Assembly (NCBI GenBank): GCA_003290165.1 | Contig: QNQO01000548.1 | Coordinates: forward strand, 186,001 to 250,000 | Direction of reading: 5' to 3' | Origin: Berberis thunbergii | Lineage: Eukaryota > Streptophyta > Magnoliopsida > Ranunculales > Berberidaceae | Length of the DNA: 64,000 bases | Shown here: in pieces, positions 21,121-33,860 of the stretch | How the letters are laid out: the number at the start of each line of letters is the position of its first letter | Numbering within the stretch: the first letter of the stretch is position 1 | The notes under the pieces: generated by a model | What the model saw: the letters and a program-made list of their open reading frames with translations, nothing else | The model's database searches: none | Told to the model about the DNA's origin: nothing | Position numbers and translations under genes: made by a program

Positions 21121-21744
21121 ATGGCTTTAGTTCCATGTCTCAATCTTGTCTACCCAATCGACATTGGTTATGATTACTATCAATCCACCTCCTGGACATT
21201 CCTAAAGGCCAAAGTTCGCATGACCATTGCTGATCTCGACGCTGCTTTCCAACTCCTAATGCGCTCTAACTGGCTAGACACCGGTCACAAATCCCTCCTC
21301 ATCGGTCGAGACTCCGCGAGAGCTGTAATGGTGATTCGAAAACTAGGTCTCTCGGACTCAATTGGCGTGGATCGTAAGTCATGTTCATCATTGGTGACCA
21401 AAGGGGACTTGTACAGACTTCCATTCAAACCAGGTAAGTTCGATTTCGTTTTCTCAACACCTACATTTGATGAGATAAGAATTCCATCTAAAATGGTGTT
21501 GGAGATGGAAAGGGTGTTGAAGCTTGGACGGGTAGCAATGGTGCCACGACAAGTGTCGGGTGACAGTCGTGTTCCGGTGGTGAAAGCTACAACACCGGTG
21601 GCTTCGTATCTGAAGATGTCCGAGGTGGTGGGTGTACGTACAGTGAATTGTACGATCATGGTGGTGTTCAGGAAGAAGAGTGTCAGTGGAATGAGAGGTG
21701 GCAAAGAGATGATACCACTGCCATCGATTCACACTGACTCTTAG
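21121..21744 (+). CDS. Methyltransferase-like protein, single exon, possibly 5'-truncated by frameshifts
   Basis: This is a 207-residue frame with low-level SAM-methyltransferase features: SLLIGRDSARAVMVIRKLGL (degenerate motif I region), SIGVDRKS (end of the second strand), GDLYRLPFKPGKFDFVFS (motif II), and EMERVLKLGRVAMV (motif III region). The glycine-rich GxGxG loop is not intact. Similar single-exon plant proteins of unknown substrate start further upstream with a hydrophobic segment. Here MELKLLKLQLIYYNYSP is readable at about 21032-21082, and LFIATV directly before the ATG lies in another frame, so at least two small indels separate the old start from this frame. The Met at 21121 is the first usable start. 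It is expressed if that ATG serves; otherwise it is a young pseudogene. C/T-rich sequence upstream fits a 5' UTR. Confidence 0.55.
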   Translation: MALVPCLNLVYPIDIGYDYYQSTSWTFLKAKVRMTIADLDAAFQLLMRSNWLDTGHKSLLIGRDSARAVMVIRKLGLSDSIGVDRKSCSSLVTKGDLYRLPFKPGKFDFVFSTPTFDEIRIPSKMVLEMERVLKLGRVAMVPRQVSGDSRVPVVKATTPVASYLKMSEVVGVRTVNCTIMVVFRKKSVSGMRGGKEMIPLPSIHTDS

Positions 21745-21910
21745 TGAAGCAGGTGTAATGCATAACTTTACAAAAATGACCCTTCTCTTTCAAATTTCCG
21801 AAAAATCTGGGAATTTGTGAATAAAAGGCCGGAAAATAAAAATAAGGCAATGCACACGTGTCTAAAAGGCCTAGCACGTGTAAACAACCATTGCTCCATC
21901 TTATTTCTTA

Positions 21911-22051
21911 GAGTCGTTCTAGGCGGCGGCGAGAAAACGAGCGAGGGAAGGGGGTTTGACCCCCCTATCCCCCTCGAGATTCACAAGGGCGCACATCGCG
22001 AGGGGGATGGAGGGTCACACCCCCTCCCTCACCATTCCCTTAGAATCACCG
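21911..22051. mobile_element. MULE-type MITE (141 bp)
   Basis: The left end GAGTCGTTCTAGG and the inward-read right end GCGGTGATTCTAAGG are inverted copies that continue through GAGGGAAGGGGG / GAGGGAGGGGGTGTGACC. Flanks TATTTCTTA and CATTTCTTA form a 9-bp duplication with one mismatch. It is related in sequence to the MITE at 52712-58311. Confidence 0.65.
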
Positions 22052-22561
22052 CATTTCTTATGCTGTGTCATTGGCGTGAGTGGAAGAACTATCAAATGTA
22101 CAGATGTTAGCAAGGTAAGAATGAAAAAGTTTTCAACTCTCTTTCAACCTATTTGACACTCAGTGATTGTAATTATATTTGATCGACTAGTTGTTACTGA
22201 TTTAGTTGTGACGTGGTTCCACACTCTAATGTGATTCTAAGTGGTCTAGGTTCTGGATAGGTTATAATACTTACTCCAAACTTCTGTCAATATATTATCC
22301 CAAAAAAAAAAATATACGTAAATACACCGTGGGTATTATGGTCACTTCATTGTAAAAGTAGAAAAGAAACTAACTGGCTACTGAACAATATAGCCGCAAT
22401 ACATTAAGGGCTCCTCTAATGCATAAAGATCCTCATGATACATTTTACATTCCGCAAAAGATGGGGGAAAAATCTCGCCCCTTTCAAACCCCCAATCGAC
22501 TTCTGGTTTCCCCACCTTTTCCTTCTGAATGTAAGATGGAGATGCGGGTATCAAACTTGGA

Positions 22562-25500
22562 TCAGTTTCCATACCTTGGGGACTTCAGAAAATAAACACT
22601 TCTCATAAATCCCTTGCCAATTTCACCGACATTTCTTAAAATTTCGACTGGCTCTTGGCTTTCCTCTGGGGTTTCTTCTCGTGCTCGCTTCTACACAAAT
22701 AAGTCTATTAGTACCTTTGAATTGCCTAATGGCATATAAGATAGATTTAAGCCAATGTTAATTTTCAGTGTCAGTTACCTTTGATCCTGGTTTCTCCCAT
22801 GTAAGACCAATCGCATCACCTCCCAGAGAGTCATACCATAAGTTCAATGTATCATGGAATTGTTCCTACAAAGGAAGACAGGAAAACAGAATGTTGAAAA
22901 CCTCAAAGTTCCAGCCAATAAGCTTGTAGTGCAGAAGCTCTTGACAACATTGTTACCTTAAGATCTTCTACATAACACCTGACTGGGTCAAAGTTCACCA
23001 TCAGTTTCTTCTTCAATGCATGTACATTCCCTCGCACATCTCCAAGTGAAAGGAACGGATGGAACACCGTGCTAGCATCGCCTTGTACCACATGCTTTCC
23101 TGCTCGACCAATGCATATTGTAGATCATTTTAGCAGTGATGAACATGAAAGTCATCATACAATGGCCAATGTAACAAGGATAATAAAAGAAAAAAAAAAA
23201 AAAAAAACCTTGGCTCATCTCAGATGGGAAAAGAAGCCGCTGTGGAAAAGCTAGTCTATCCCTATGAAGGAGAATTACGGCATCATAGTTGTTCAAAGGA
23301 GTCCGGAGGAGACGCTGAAAGCCAAATACATCACAACCAAGAAAAAAAAGGCAGAGATTTATTAAAGACATCAAAACGTTCCCAGAGCAATTAAATAAAA
23401 ACACCTGTTTTCACAAACCTGCCAGTTGTGATTATCAATCTGATTATGCAGTATCAGGTTAGTCAAAAAGTCGGCACTGCTTCGGGCATAAGCCACTATC
23501 CTTTTCAACACCTTTTCCATCATCAGGATACAAGAGTCAATTTTTCAATGAAGAGAATGAACCCCAAATAATTAACAAATCATTTGTGAGAACAAAAGAT
23601 ATTGTCAATGACAAGCTTATTGTGCAAATCTTTCATGACAATCACTGCATGTCTTTCTAATTGTTGTGTTTTGTGTTCTTCATGTTTGTAAAAATACTTG
23701 ATTAAATAATTAGAAATGAAGAGACATTTCATGGCCTAAATCAAAACACTTAAAAGAATAAATTATCACTCAAAAAATACTGCATACATGTGAGTTTGGT
23801 GAGGATCTGGTCCAAGCTTCGGACGACTTGTCATATGACGTAGCCACGAAGATTGCTGGTTCCAAAGATTGTGCACTTTCTTCGTAAGATTTTCTGCTTA
23901 ACATGAAGTTCTCCTAATTCATTAAGAAAATGCAATTAGTAGACAACAATGTACAACACCTTATTACATGGTAATCAATCATTTATAATCAGCAAAGTTA
24001 AGATTCTTACAGTGATCTCCTTTTCATCATTGGAAGTCAAATCACCATTTATGTCGATGACTAAAGGGGAAAATGCCCAATCATAATTTGATAGCAACCT
24101 TAAGAACCTGTAGAGCAAGTGATCAACTATCACACACCACAGCTATACCTAAATAGGATTGTACAAGTTCCACATTTAACATAAATTACGACGAATATAT
24201 CTCTGTTTCATAGTAAATATGGAAAAGGTGTTTTCCTAAGAAGAAAAATAAGCTTCGTTCCACATAGTTAAAAATATGTTGAACCAAAACTCAATCACAA
24301 GAAAGTCAAAAGTACATTTCAGTCAGAAATAAACTAAAGAAACGGACAGAGAGCATTCAGTAATTGAGAAGTTTAGGGAAGAAAAAACATGTTATGGGAT
24401 ACGTGTCATCTAAAAAAAATTTGCATGCACTTGTTATGGATAGATCCAAAAACTCCCTCGACGAATTATAAAACATCACAAGAAATTATGAAAAAAAAAA
24501 GTTAATGAAATAAATATACAGAATTGCAACTCGGGATATGTTATAAAAACCATCACAAACATAATAGGAAGCAACATCACCTTAAAAATCCAGTGATCCG
24601 AGAGGAAGGAGTACAGAATGGCAAAGGCTTCAAAAAAATATGAGCAACCAGTAACTCAACAGCTTCATCCGCTATAACATCAGAAAACATATGTGAAGCA
24701 ATCCACCGTTTCGCAAGCCTTGAATAAAACAAATTGACATAAATAAAATGATAGATAAATACACAAAGTAGTCAAAGAAAAAAAGAGAAATAGCTATTCT
24801 AGGATGCAGGATAGGAAACAGCACTCTCACCGGACAACTGCCCCATATACAGGAAATCTACCCTGCAAGCCATTAATCATGCTAGAGTGCTGACTGCTGA
24901 TAAAAAGTTCCTTGTCTATAGAAGAGACCTTCTTTGTTTGATCACTAGCAACTACATCAAAGACATGATCCAATAGCATTAAAAATAAAAAATAAAACAA
25001 AAATCTAGTCTCTAGTATGTAAATATAATTATATATTTACATAATCAACTCTCACCTTGTGTTTTCACCAAGCTCAGGCCTCTCTCATGCAATATTCTAA
25101 GACGAAAAGCATATCCAGACAGAAAAATGACCACTTCCTCTTCAGTAGCATTACAAGTCATACCCCAGCTTGTCTCAAGACTGTAGTGGTATCAACATCA
25201 ATTAATCCATCAACAAAAACTTTAGACATCGTTGTTGTATTGGAACCTTCTCACAAATAAATGAGTATATAGAAAACCCACCTCTCTCCAATTTTCAGAA
25301 GGAAGGCAGATTTAGTCTTCTCAATTGCCACATCATCCATGGGCCAATTCCCCGAACCCTCCAACTACATAGAAGCAAAAAGTTGTCTAAGCTCTTAGGC
25401 ATGAACCCAGATGATTATGGATGTACCCAATGCTAAGGATTGGACAATTTTATGAACACTGGAAAAGTTGGTGAGAAAGATTCTTCTGCTACACTACGTG

Positions 25501-28500
25501 CATTATGTATTTACTTCACATTATGCTTCTAACTGAATGAAAGCTATGCATTAATGACGGAAATAGTGTGGACACCAAAAAAAGAGAGAAGATAAATATC
25601 TAGGTTGGTTTTTGGTACTAGGCTGTTGACAAGGATGAATTGGTTACAGAAGCATGCAGTAGCACAGCAAGTCTTCAGAGAAGAATAGTAGAACCCAAGT
25701 AGGATCTTTGCTGGTTAAATAGATTCTGAAACATCCAAGAAGAGAATGTGGAGAGGCATCTCAAATCACAAAGAATGTTTTGGTAAGAGGTATCATCTCT
25801 TAGAATGGGTCAGACACAAAATAATATTTTGAAGAGAACACCTGGAGTGAGAAGAAACCAAAAGGGAAACTTTCCCTAGGAATCATGAGTTAAGTGCAAG
25901 AATAGAAGAACAATAGAAGAGTTTAGGAAAACGGAGACTGGAAGTAGGGAGTGCAACTTGATTTTAGGGAGCATTGCTAAAAATGGAAAGGGATTTAGCA
26001 GCTAAATTGATGGAGAGCTCAAACCTAGTTGTTATCATGAGACAGCTAGCTGGAAAATGAGAATAGTTAAGGGGTTTAACTCTCTATATTAGAGTTAGTG
26101 GAGGAAAGCATAAGTTCCATGTATCTAGCTTTCCAGACATTCACTGCCAAATGACCACCGAAGCATTCCCATATGTGCCACTTTGGAGAATTTGTAGCAA
26201 AAGAACGAAAGGTTCTTTTACAACAAGGACTCACAGGTGAGAAGGATGGCTATGGATTTCATGTACTCATATGGTGGAAGACGGACAATTAAGCACTCAG
26301 GCAAATTTGCACCTAATCATTTTTGGTGAATCAGAAAAGCATTGTAATGCAATAGTAATAACTCTTTATTGATGTTTGATATATAAGTTTTCTTGTACTA
26401 CTCATAAATCGTACTATGAATGAAATGAGGAAATATTTTACCTTCTCTTACAAAAATCAGAATTCTTTGAAATTTTTAGTATCAATTTTAGGAGGAAATA
26501 TAGTTGGCGAGGAAAATTTTACTACCAATAACATAAAATTATTTGCACCAAAATAATTCGACAGTGATATACATTATACGTAACTCACGAGTAATATTAA
26601 AACTATTTATCAATAAATATTCATGAATGGTTTGAACCTGTTATCCATTCTTGCCAGAGAATGAAGAATGTGTATAACATTTTAATGCAATGATGTAACT
26701 AATCAACTAGGCATACTAAATGAACTAAGTTATAGACATGGAAAACAGATTTCAACAGTTAAATGTCTTGCCTGGATCAAAACTTCTAGTGGTTGAATAC
26801 AAGTGGGAATGAACTTTTGAGATGTTCGTCCAGCGTCTTTTTCATTAGCAAGGGGGTGAGGTTCAGGAGGAAAAACAGATGTAAACCTGAACGCTGTACA
26901 TTAATCAGATAGTACTTGGTCAATATCAAATGTTACAATCACCGCAACCTAGGAGCCATCAAAATTAGAGGTCCAAATGTATCCACAAGCACATTTGATT
27001 ACTAGAAGAAACATATAGAATAAGGATAGTTTCTCACAAGAACAAGGAACTTCCATATGCGTCACTTTAAGTAGTAACTTAAAGACAAACAAGATGATGT
27101 CCACTCGCCCGAATCAATAGTGAAAATATGTTGATGTTGTTTACTTGTTTTATAATCGTATTATGGAAATTTCATAGCAACCCTTTATTATGTCAAAAAA
27201 AAAATTGCATTTACAATGTCAATCAAGCAATGATTTCCATGAATGAAAATTATAGATATATGACTTTTATAGATAAATTGCTACCTTATGAAATGTATGC
27301 ACTAGATGAATGGTTAAGAGTGATAAACAAATAATGAATATAAAATTTTGGCATGCATTTTAACGAAGAATGATGGATTGCTAGAGAGAACAAGAACCTG
27401 AGTCTAAAGGCTGCACACTAGATACTCTTAGAGGGATGTCTTCCAGATTGCGCAAACGCTTTGATAGAAGTTCAAATGTTGAAAGCAAACTTCTAGAAGA
27501 TGAGATTGGATCTAAAAATTAGAAAAGATATGTGCTTATATCACTGGTACATTAAGAAAGAATGGTAACAATGATCCTAGCAACTTATTGCAGGAAGCAC
27601 AAAAGTAGTGTTACCTCCACTGCCGATTTGAAGACAGAAATCAAGTTGTTCGGTAACATGTATCAGATTTTCTTTTGGTAAAGAAAGATGCCGGCAAAGA
27701 ATGTGCTCACAAATGTTTTTAACAATGAGATGTCTTTCCCATTGCCCACACTCCCATACTGTCCAAAAACAGGAATTGGCAGGATATTAGCACCTTGACA
27801 TACAGAATGCACAAATGATATAAACAATAAGAAAGACCAAAAACCCTACCAGTGCTTTCTGCTATTGTCCCATCCTTGAACCTCCGCAGCTCTGCCTTCT
27901 CCCCCCAAAATTTTCTGAATTTAAGAGCCTAGAGCAGCATGCAAAGAAACATTAGTGGTATTGAAAAGACAAGGGTAAACTTGATCTTGGATCCTTGTTG
28001 TCAGGGGTAGCAAGTTGATTAACTCAACTGCTCCGCGTCAATCACAATTCACAACATGTGTTGGAGTTTGTCTGGAACATGGTCTTGACTAGGAGGCTTG
28101 GCATGACTCGTGAGCATATGATGGATGCACGTAAGATGCTCGTGCATGCTTGGGCTTTGCTAAGTTATCATGTCAAGGGGAACTCTTGAGTTCTAGCCAT
28201 TCAAATCACGAGAAGCATCCCTATCTATCAAAGGACCCAAGATATGCCCCTTGAGACGAGTCATGAGTGGCCCAGGGGTTGTGTCCCGGAAGGCCATACT
28301 AGTCTTGCAAGGTTGAGCCATGCATAAGAGGCAAGCTGGCGCCAGCGTGCCCCCCAAGGTAGATGCTAAGCATTTGGGAGTTTCCTAAAGAGAACATTGA
28401 AGTTCAAGACCATCAGGAATCACTTCAAAGGCTAGATGTTCTCATGATCCGCATGGCCTGAACCCAATAGCTTGAGCTCTGTTGACATGATAACTTAGCA

Positions 28501-29279
28501 AAGCCCAAGGCATGCACGAGCATCATACGTGCATCCATTATATGCTCATGAGTCGGCTTGGCATAGTCATGCAAAGTCTCCTAGTCAAGACCACGTTCCT
28601 AACAAACTCCAACAAATGTTATGCTTGACGTACCTGTTGAGCAGTTGAGTTACATCAACTTGCTACCCCCTTACACTTGTACTAATAGGGTAAATGACTT
28701 TACTCTTTTCTATAAATTTAATTTGATCTTGGTCCCTTTTAGTCAGTTGCCCCATTTAACCGTTATCTTATGCACGTGCTTTTCATGTGATGCGAAAAAA
28801 AGACCTAGATTACCCTCGTTTGAGAGAGGGTTGTCCATGTTAGATTACTTCTCTATCCCCATCCCTCAAATAGGGGCAGTTCAAGTGTTTTTGTTACAAC
28901 ACATGCAAAGCACATGACAAGATAACGACCCATTGGATGGTCACTGACAGCAAGCAAGTTCAAATTAAATTTATGAAGGAACTAAAGTCATTTCCCTATT
29001 AGCACAAGGGATAAACATCAAATTTACCCAAAAAAAAGTGATGATGACAAAATTTTGATAACTTTTGCAGTGACAGAGGAAGATCAATTAAAAAAGTGAA
29101 GTACCTCTTCTTTGTTCTCAGCATTTGGGCCAACATCAACCACTCTAAAACTCTTCTCAGAAGAGCTAATTAATATCCCAACAAGCAGAGGATCACTACC
29201 AAATTTTGAGAAACCCTGAAAGAACATCCATAACAGTGATATTTGAAAAAGGATAGTTTTATTGACAATTAAAGATTGT

Positions 29280-29323
<44 letters not shown>

Positions 29324-32300
29324 GTGGATCACATACTTCTTCAATTTCCCATTTGGAACAAGTGCTTCTCCAGGTAACGCGGATAAACTTTGCTCTATCA
29401 GTCAATCCTTGTTCCAGAAGTTCACGTACCTTGGCCTCATAATTTCTCCAACACTCATCATCCAAGCAAAAACCTGAGGTATAAACCCCACTCTTTCCTC
29501 TCAAATTAATTCTGAAAAGAGCAAGATGACAGAAAACACACCAGAAAAGTGAGAGAGATGCAATGAACTCCATTTCAGATCCGCAACATATTGGATCTGG
29601 GTCCAGAAATGGCTATTATGTTTTGCATTGATACAACATACAAACTATAAAAGGCTGAACACTTATATTAATTACAGTTGATAAAAAGCATTCTAATTAT
29701 AGCGCTTCAAACTCTCCTGTAAATTCATTTAGTAAGATTATTCTCAAAATAAGTAAAGTTGAGGTTCATTAGGGAATATCTTTTATTTAACTAGTTCTAT
29801 AACTACAGTTTGCATTCAAGCTTTTTAGCTTACCCTGCTAAAAGCCAATTGTGCAGCATCCAGATTAACAGGAAATACATTTGAAACATATACTAATTTC
29901 GAAACATGGTTCATGTACAAGGCTTCAATCAGTTGAAAGAACTAAAATTCATGATTGATCAGCACTTCCTTCTTTGTCCAGATGATTTCAAATATTTAAC
30001 GAAGAATGTAATCTCAAGGACATTATCCATGACATCTTACCTTATGCAATAGTCATACTTAGCAGGAAAATCAACCTTGGTCATGAAAATCTCTTCAAAT
30101 CCCCCATCTTGACATTTGTCTTTGCAATCAAGAGCAAGAGAAGCCTCATCTCGAAGCTGAAATTTGAACATTTCCAGACTAGCAGATGTTAACTCAAAGC
30201 ATAAAAGAAGAAAGGAAAATGCGGTTAATACCATGAGAAAAATATTAAATGTGGATTACCTCTTGAAAGCCACTCGTTGCAACCCTGAATGCCAAATTGA
30301 AATGAGCAGAAGAATCAAGTATAACTATCGGAAACAATTGCTGATATTGCCTCCTCTCCTACAATTCAAATACCTTGAGAATTATTAATGCGCACTTCTG
30401 GTAATGCACACTTTAAAGCAGATGAACTAACAAAACTAAGAAAGAGAAAATAAAATTTTCTAGAATATAGATAACATAAATTAACTTTGCATACCTCCTT
30501 GGACATACTGCATTGATCTTGAAGCTGAAGTAAAAGGCCCTTATCCCATAACTTTGAAGTGGCTGAGAAAAACTAATGAAGTTGATTAATGGCACCATCA
30601 ATTTATTGACCAGTAAACCAAAAGAAACGAAACAATCTAGGAGAAGTATGTACTGAAATAGAAAGATGACAGTCCATCGACATAGACACGGGTGAGATAT
30701 AAAAAACTAAGCAAATTACAATGGTGACGGAAGTAACAATCAAGCATGCAAAACATTATTCCAGCCAAGGGTATGAATGTTAGAATGGAAAAACAACAAA
30801 TTGATCTTGCCAACAAAATGTAGAAGTTTGTAAATGTAGTTGCACGCATTCCTCAGTTTAGTACCCTATAAACACTATCAGACAATCTGGTACAGATCTG
30901 AACAAATTGATAGTGCATTCACCAGATATCTAGGTATAAACTCCTGCCCTAGAACTAACCGGAAAACTTTCCTACAAATCAATGTTCTCCACTGTGCTAT
31001 CAAAGAAAGGCTATGGCTAAGTGGTCACATGGACACCTTAGCTGCCTCGCCTAATATAGTAATGCAAAGGTGATGTGATCACGCCCCAAGGTTAGCCTTT
31101 TGTAATCACCTCCACTAATGCCAAAAGCCTCTAACCACCTTGCCTCCTGTAGCTGTGTTGTTGTTTTGTGCTAATCAGCTCAGAAGTCAATTGTTCCATC
31201 CTCTTCTATTTCTTCCCTTCTCTCTTGTTCTCTCTCTTCCCTTATCTTCCTTTAAGATTTCTGCTTGCACGGTAAGTTTTCCCTAATGCGACAATATCAA
31301 CACGTGCTTCACATTTTCTCACTTATTGAATCCAGTACAAATTTGAGGCACAAGGGTAAATGAATCTGGGACAGGTTTCTTCTGCTTGTTTTTTGGGTGA
31401 TTTAGAAAGGAAGGAACAATTGTATTTTAGGAGAAGAAAGTTGGACCAATGGGCTTTAGCTTGGCAACTGACACCTAACAAGACGCCAACTGCTCATAGG
31501 ATTCCCTGGTTTTAGGCACTTAGTTCGATATGCAATCTTTTTGTTGTTGTTGTTTGTTTACCATATTTGGAGTCATTTGTGTTTGTTCTTTTTGTTCGTG
31601 TTTCTGAGGTTGCCTTGGTTACTATTGAAAGTGTCCAATTCATAAAATATAGAATACCATCTCAAACAGATTATATATTAGATTTTCCCTAAACCTTTAT
31701 TTTACTCTTCCCAGTCCTATGTCAATTGGTGCTATAAACTTCATCCTAAGGAGAAAACAATATTGAAGAGAAACTACAGCCAGCTATGTTTTCTTTTTCA
31801 TAAAAAAAACAAAACAAAAAGAAAAACTGCTACCAGCTCAAAACGGAACTTCGAGTATGAAGACATACCGATAAAATCTAATGTTATGCGAAAGATCTGA
31901 ATTGCCTTCATGGACCTATTAATGCGATTCCCACCCAACTCCGTAGCAAGGTATGACATAATAACAGAGATTAAAAATCCGTTCAAGCAATCATGGGCAT
32001 ATATAGAACTTCTGTGCCTAGCCCAAACCTGCATCATTTCAATCAGCAGTTTAAATCCCATCATCCTAGAATATTAAAAATAAACAAAAATGAAGATGAA
32101 AAAACCTAGAATAACGTTGTAGAAAACTAAACTTCTTGAGAACATACTTTCAACAAAATTGAAGCATCTTCTAATTCCTTCCAGTCTAGGAAAGCTTTTT
32201 CTACGAACTCTGCATTCTCCTCCATGAACATATCCTCCAAAATGTTGTTATTGTACTTTGGTGTAGCTTGATTTTCCTTTCCTTCTAATATGGTGATAAT

Positions 32301-33315
32301 ATGAAAACGGATGTTCAGGAAAAAAAAATAATAATAAAAAGCTAATTACTTGCAGTTTCAAAGTAAAAGAAAAAAATAACAAAGCTAATTACCTTGGTTC
32401 AGTGCACGGACATTATTCCGAGTCAAGTTCAGCTTTGCTATATTAAAGATGGACAATGCTGTGGGAATCAACTTTATAAAAAATCCAGGAAGTTCCTTTA
32501 TCTCTGAAACTACCATTAAGAAACAAATTCTCTCAGTATTCCGGAGCTTATAATAATATTCAGTAAACTAGCAACGAGATAACCCATTCTCTATCTACAT
32601 TTCCAAATTAACAACAATAAAGTAGAATATGCTACCTGGATATACAATTAGAACAGGTTTCCGACCCTCATTATTGAAACTCGACCATTCAATCTTTTTA
32701 AACTTCTTTGAAGAACTGAGATACTTCTTAATTACACACAAATATAGGCACCTCTTTCCATGATACCGATAGTTCAAATAATCCTTCTCAAGAAAACACT
32801 CCTGCCACCACCAAAACCAAATTAAAAAATAAAAATAAAAATAAAAAAATTATAGAATTAAAGCACTTTCAAACACTAAATTACGATAAAAATCTAAAAT
32901 TTGCACCTTTGGCAAGGAAATGAAAACATCAACATTAATACAAGGCTTGGCAATGGACCGAGTCGAATAACTGCCAGTAACTTTTACTGATTTCGGCTTC
33001 TTGAATGCGAAATCGACTTTATCCGCACCGATGTCGCGGATGAAACCTGGAGCTAAATCTGCTCCAACCTGCATGATGTCCACATATCAAACGAATTTGT
33101 CGTTCAAATCAAGAACAAATGAAAAGAGTAGCAAATTTAGGGTTTCGAGATGGAACCTTGAGGTTTTCGGGGATCTTTTCGATGGATTCTCTAATGGCGG
33201 AAACTGTTCCATCGATGAAACTCGTCACGGTGGAGCTGTAGTCGAGCTTCACCTCCTTCAAGAGCTCCTCCACCTTCAAATCCGTCGCATCTAAACTCAC
33301 TCCATTAACCTCCAT
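22562..33315 (-). CDS. NOL6: Nucleolar protein 6 / NRAP (UTP22 homolog), 26 exons
   Basis: NRAP/Utp22 is a large scaffold of the small-subunit processome and binds early pre-rRNA during 18S maturation in the nucleolus. The start codon is at 33315 (MEVNGVSLDATDLKVEEL). Approximate exons: 33315-33157, 33068-32907, 32801-32636, 32509-32393, 32284-32148, 32028-31869, 30562-30495, 30358-30260, 30156-30041, 29511-29337, 29215-29105, 27928-27850, 27758-27615, 27511-27398, 26893-26772, 25364-25282, 25168-25056, 24951-24831, 24718-24581, 24107-24011, 23913-23788, 23511-23419, 23314-23209, 23099-22957, 22867-22781, 22690-22562. Phases agree at all joins, giving about 1,054 residues, the usual plant length. 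Landmarks: VTGSYSTRSIAKPCINVDVF (nucleotidyltransferase-like fold of the Nrap domain), LPGFFIKLIPTALSIFNIAK, ALKFRKFWGEKAELRRFKDG, QHSSMINGLQGRFPVYG, LAKRWIASHMFSD, VLKRIVAYARSSADFLT. The stop follows FLKSPRYGN. All introns are GT-AG except one with a GC donor at 26770-26771. No damage was seen. Confidence 0.93.
25365..26771 (-). other. Enlarged NRAP intron with a GC-AG boundary
   Basis: This intron is over ten times the size of most in the gene. Its donor reads CAG|GCAAGA and its acceptor TATGTAG|TTGG. The core (about 25600-26460) has a different, purine-rich texture and may be an old insertion, but no termini or coding motifs could be fixed. Confidence 0.5.
28013..28671. mobile_element. Foldback element in an NRAP intron
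   Basis: About 190 bases at each end are inverted copies. The left starts AGGGGTAGCAAGTTGATT; the right ends ATCAACTTGCTACCCCC. Pairing continues through CAACTGCTC, GTTGGAGTTTGT, GGTCTTGACTAGGAG and TTTGCTAAGTTATCATG. No transposase is encoded and no clear target duplication was found. The transcript of this intron would form a very long hairpin. Confidence 0.8.
28676..29008. mobile_element. Second inverted-repeat MITE in the same NRAP intron
   Basis: The left end TTGTACTAATAGGGTAAATG and the inward-read right end TTGTGCTAATAGGGAAATG pair for about 130 bases (ATAAATTTAATTTGA, CGTTATCTTGTCATGTGC). It abuts the foldback element on its right. Target duplication not resolved. Confidence 0.7.
29281..29321. 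repeat. Homopolymer G tract of about 41 bases
   Basis: An uninterrupted run of G lies in an NRAP intron, 16 bases from an exon edge. The proline- and glycine-rich ORFs here are artefacts of the run. Its true length is uncertain because such tracts are often mis-assembled. Confidence 0.85.
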
Positions 33316-33400
33316 TGCTCTTCACAGTTTCGAACAAGAGACGTTTAAGAGGGGTTTTAGGGTTGAAGCGAAGCGATGGTTTATGCCTGCTTGCTTTCCA

Positions 33401-33425
33401 AAAAAAATATATATATATATATATT
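33401..33425. repeat. AT dinucleotide microsatellite upstream of NRAP
   Basis: A short A run is followed by about nine AT units in the region upstream of the NRAP start codon. Confidence 0.8.
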
Positions 33426-33860
33426 TTACCAGGAAATACGGGTCCGGGTTTCTGGGTTTATGCACGCCTTAGCAAATCTCGATGGGACGAAGGGTAACAA
33501 CACCCCTCCCCCTCGCTGGTTTCCTCGACGCCTAGAAGGGTTCTTTGGTCAGGCAAGGTTCAAGTTCAAACAATTGGAGCCGAGTTTCAAGCAGTTCAAG
33601 AATTGCAAGCACATATTGGTGTCATCAATGCACCTTTGTTTTATGGCTTATTTTTGGTGTTTATATTCACAAGTATATTTTGTCAGGGATTTGTATTATT
33701 TAGCAAGCTTATTTTAGGTTTCCTATTAGGATTCTGCATTATTTTTATTTTATAAATAAGAGTCTAATTTTCTATTGAGAGTCTATTTTCTATTGATAGC
33801 TTGTTAATTCTGACTTCTGTGAAGTTAACTGCGTATTCATATCAGTGAGATCTTGCGAAG

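Noticed and set aside
21285..21732. 139- and 92-codon antisense frames under the methyltransferase-like ORF
   Set aside because: They are shadows of the plus-strand coding sequence; the plus frame alone carries family-like motifs.
22378..22572. 64-codon minus frame at the 3' end of NRAP
   Set aside because: The NRAP frame ends at 22562-22564 after SPRYGN, and the other frame overlaps it out of phase. It is more likely 3' UTR.
29084..29573. Proline-rich and glycine-rich frames
   Set aside because: They are the poly-G/poly-C tract joined to NRAP exon sequence; the splice sites show the tract is intronic.
33001..33294. 97-codon plus-strand frame opposite the NRAP first exons
   Set aside because: It is antisense to two clear NRAP exons with consistent splice sites and has no independent support.
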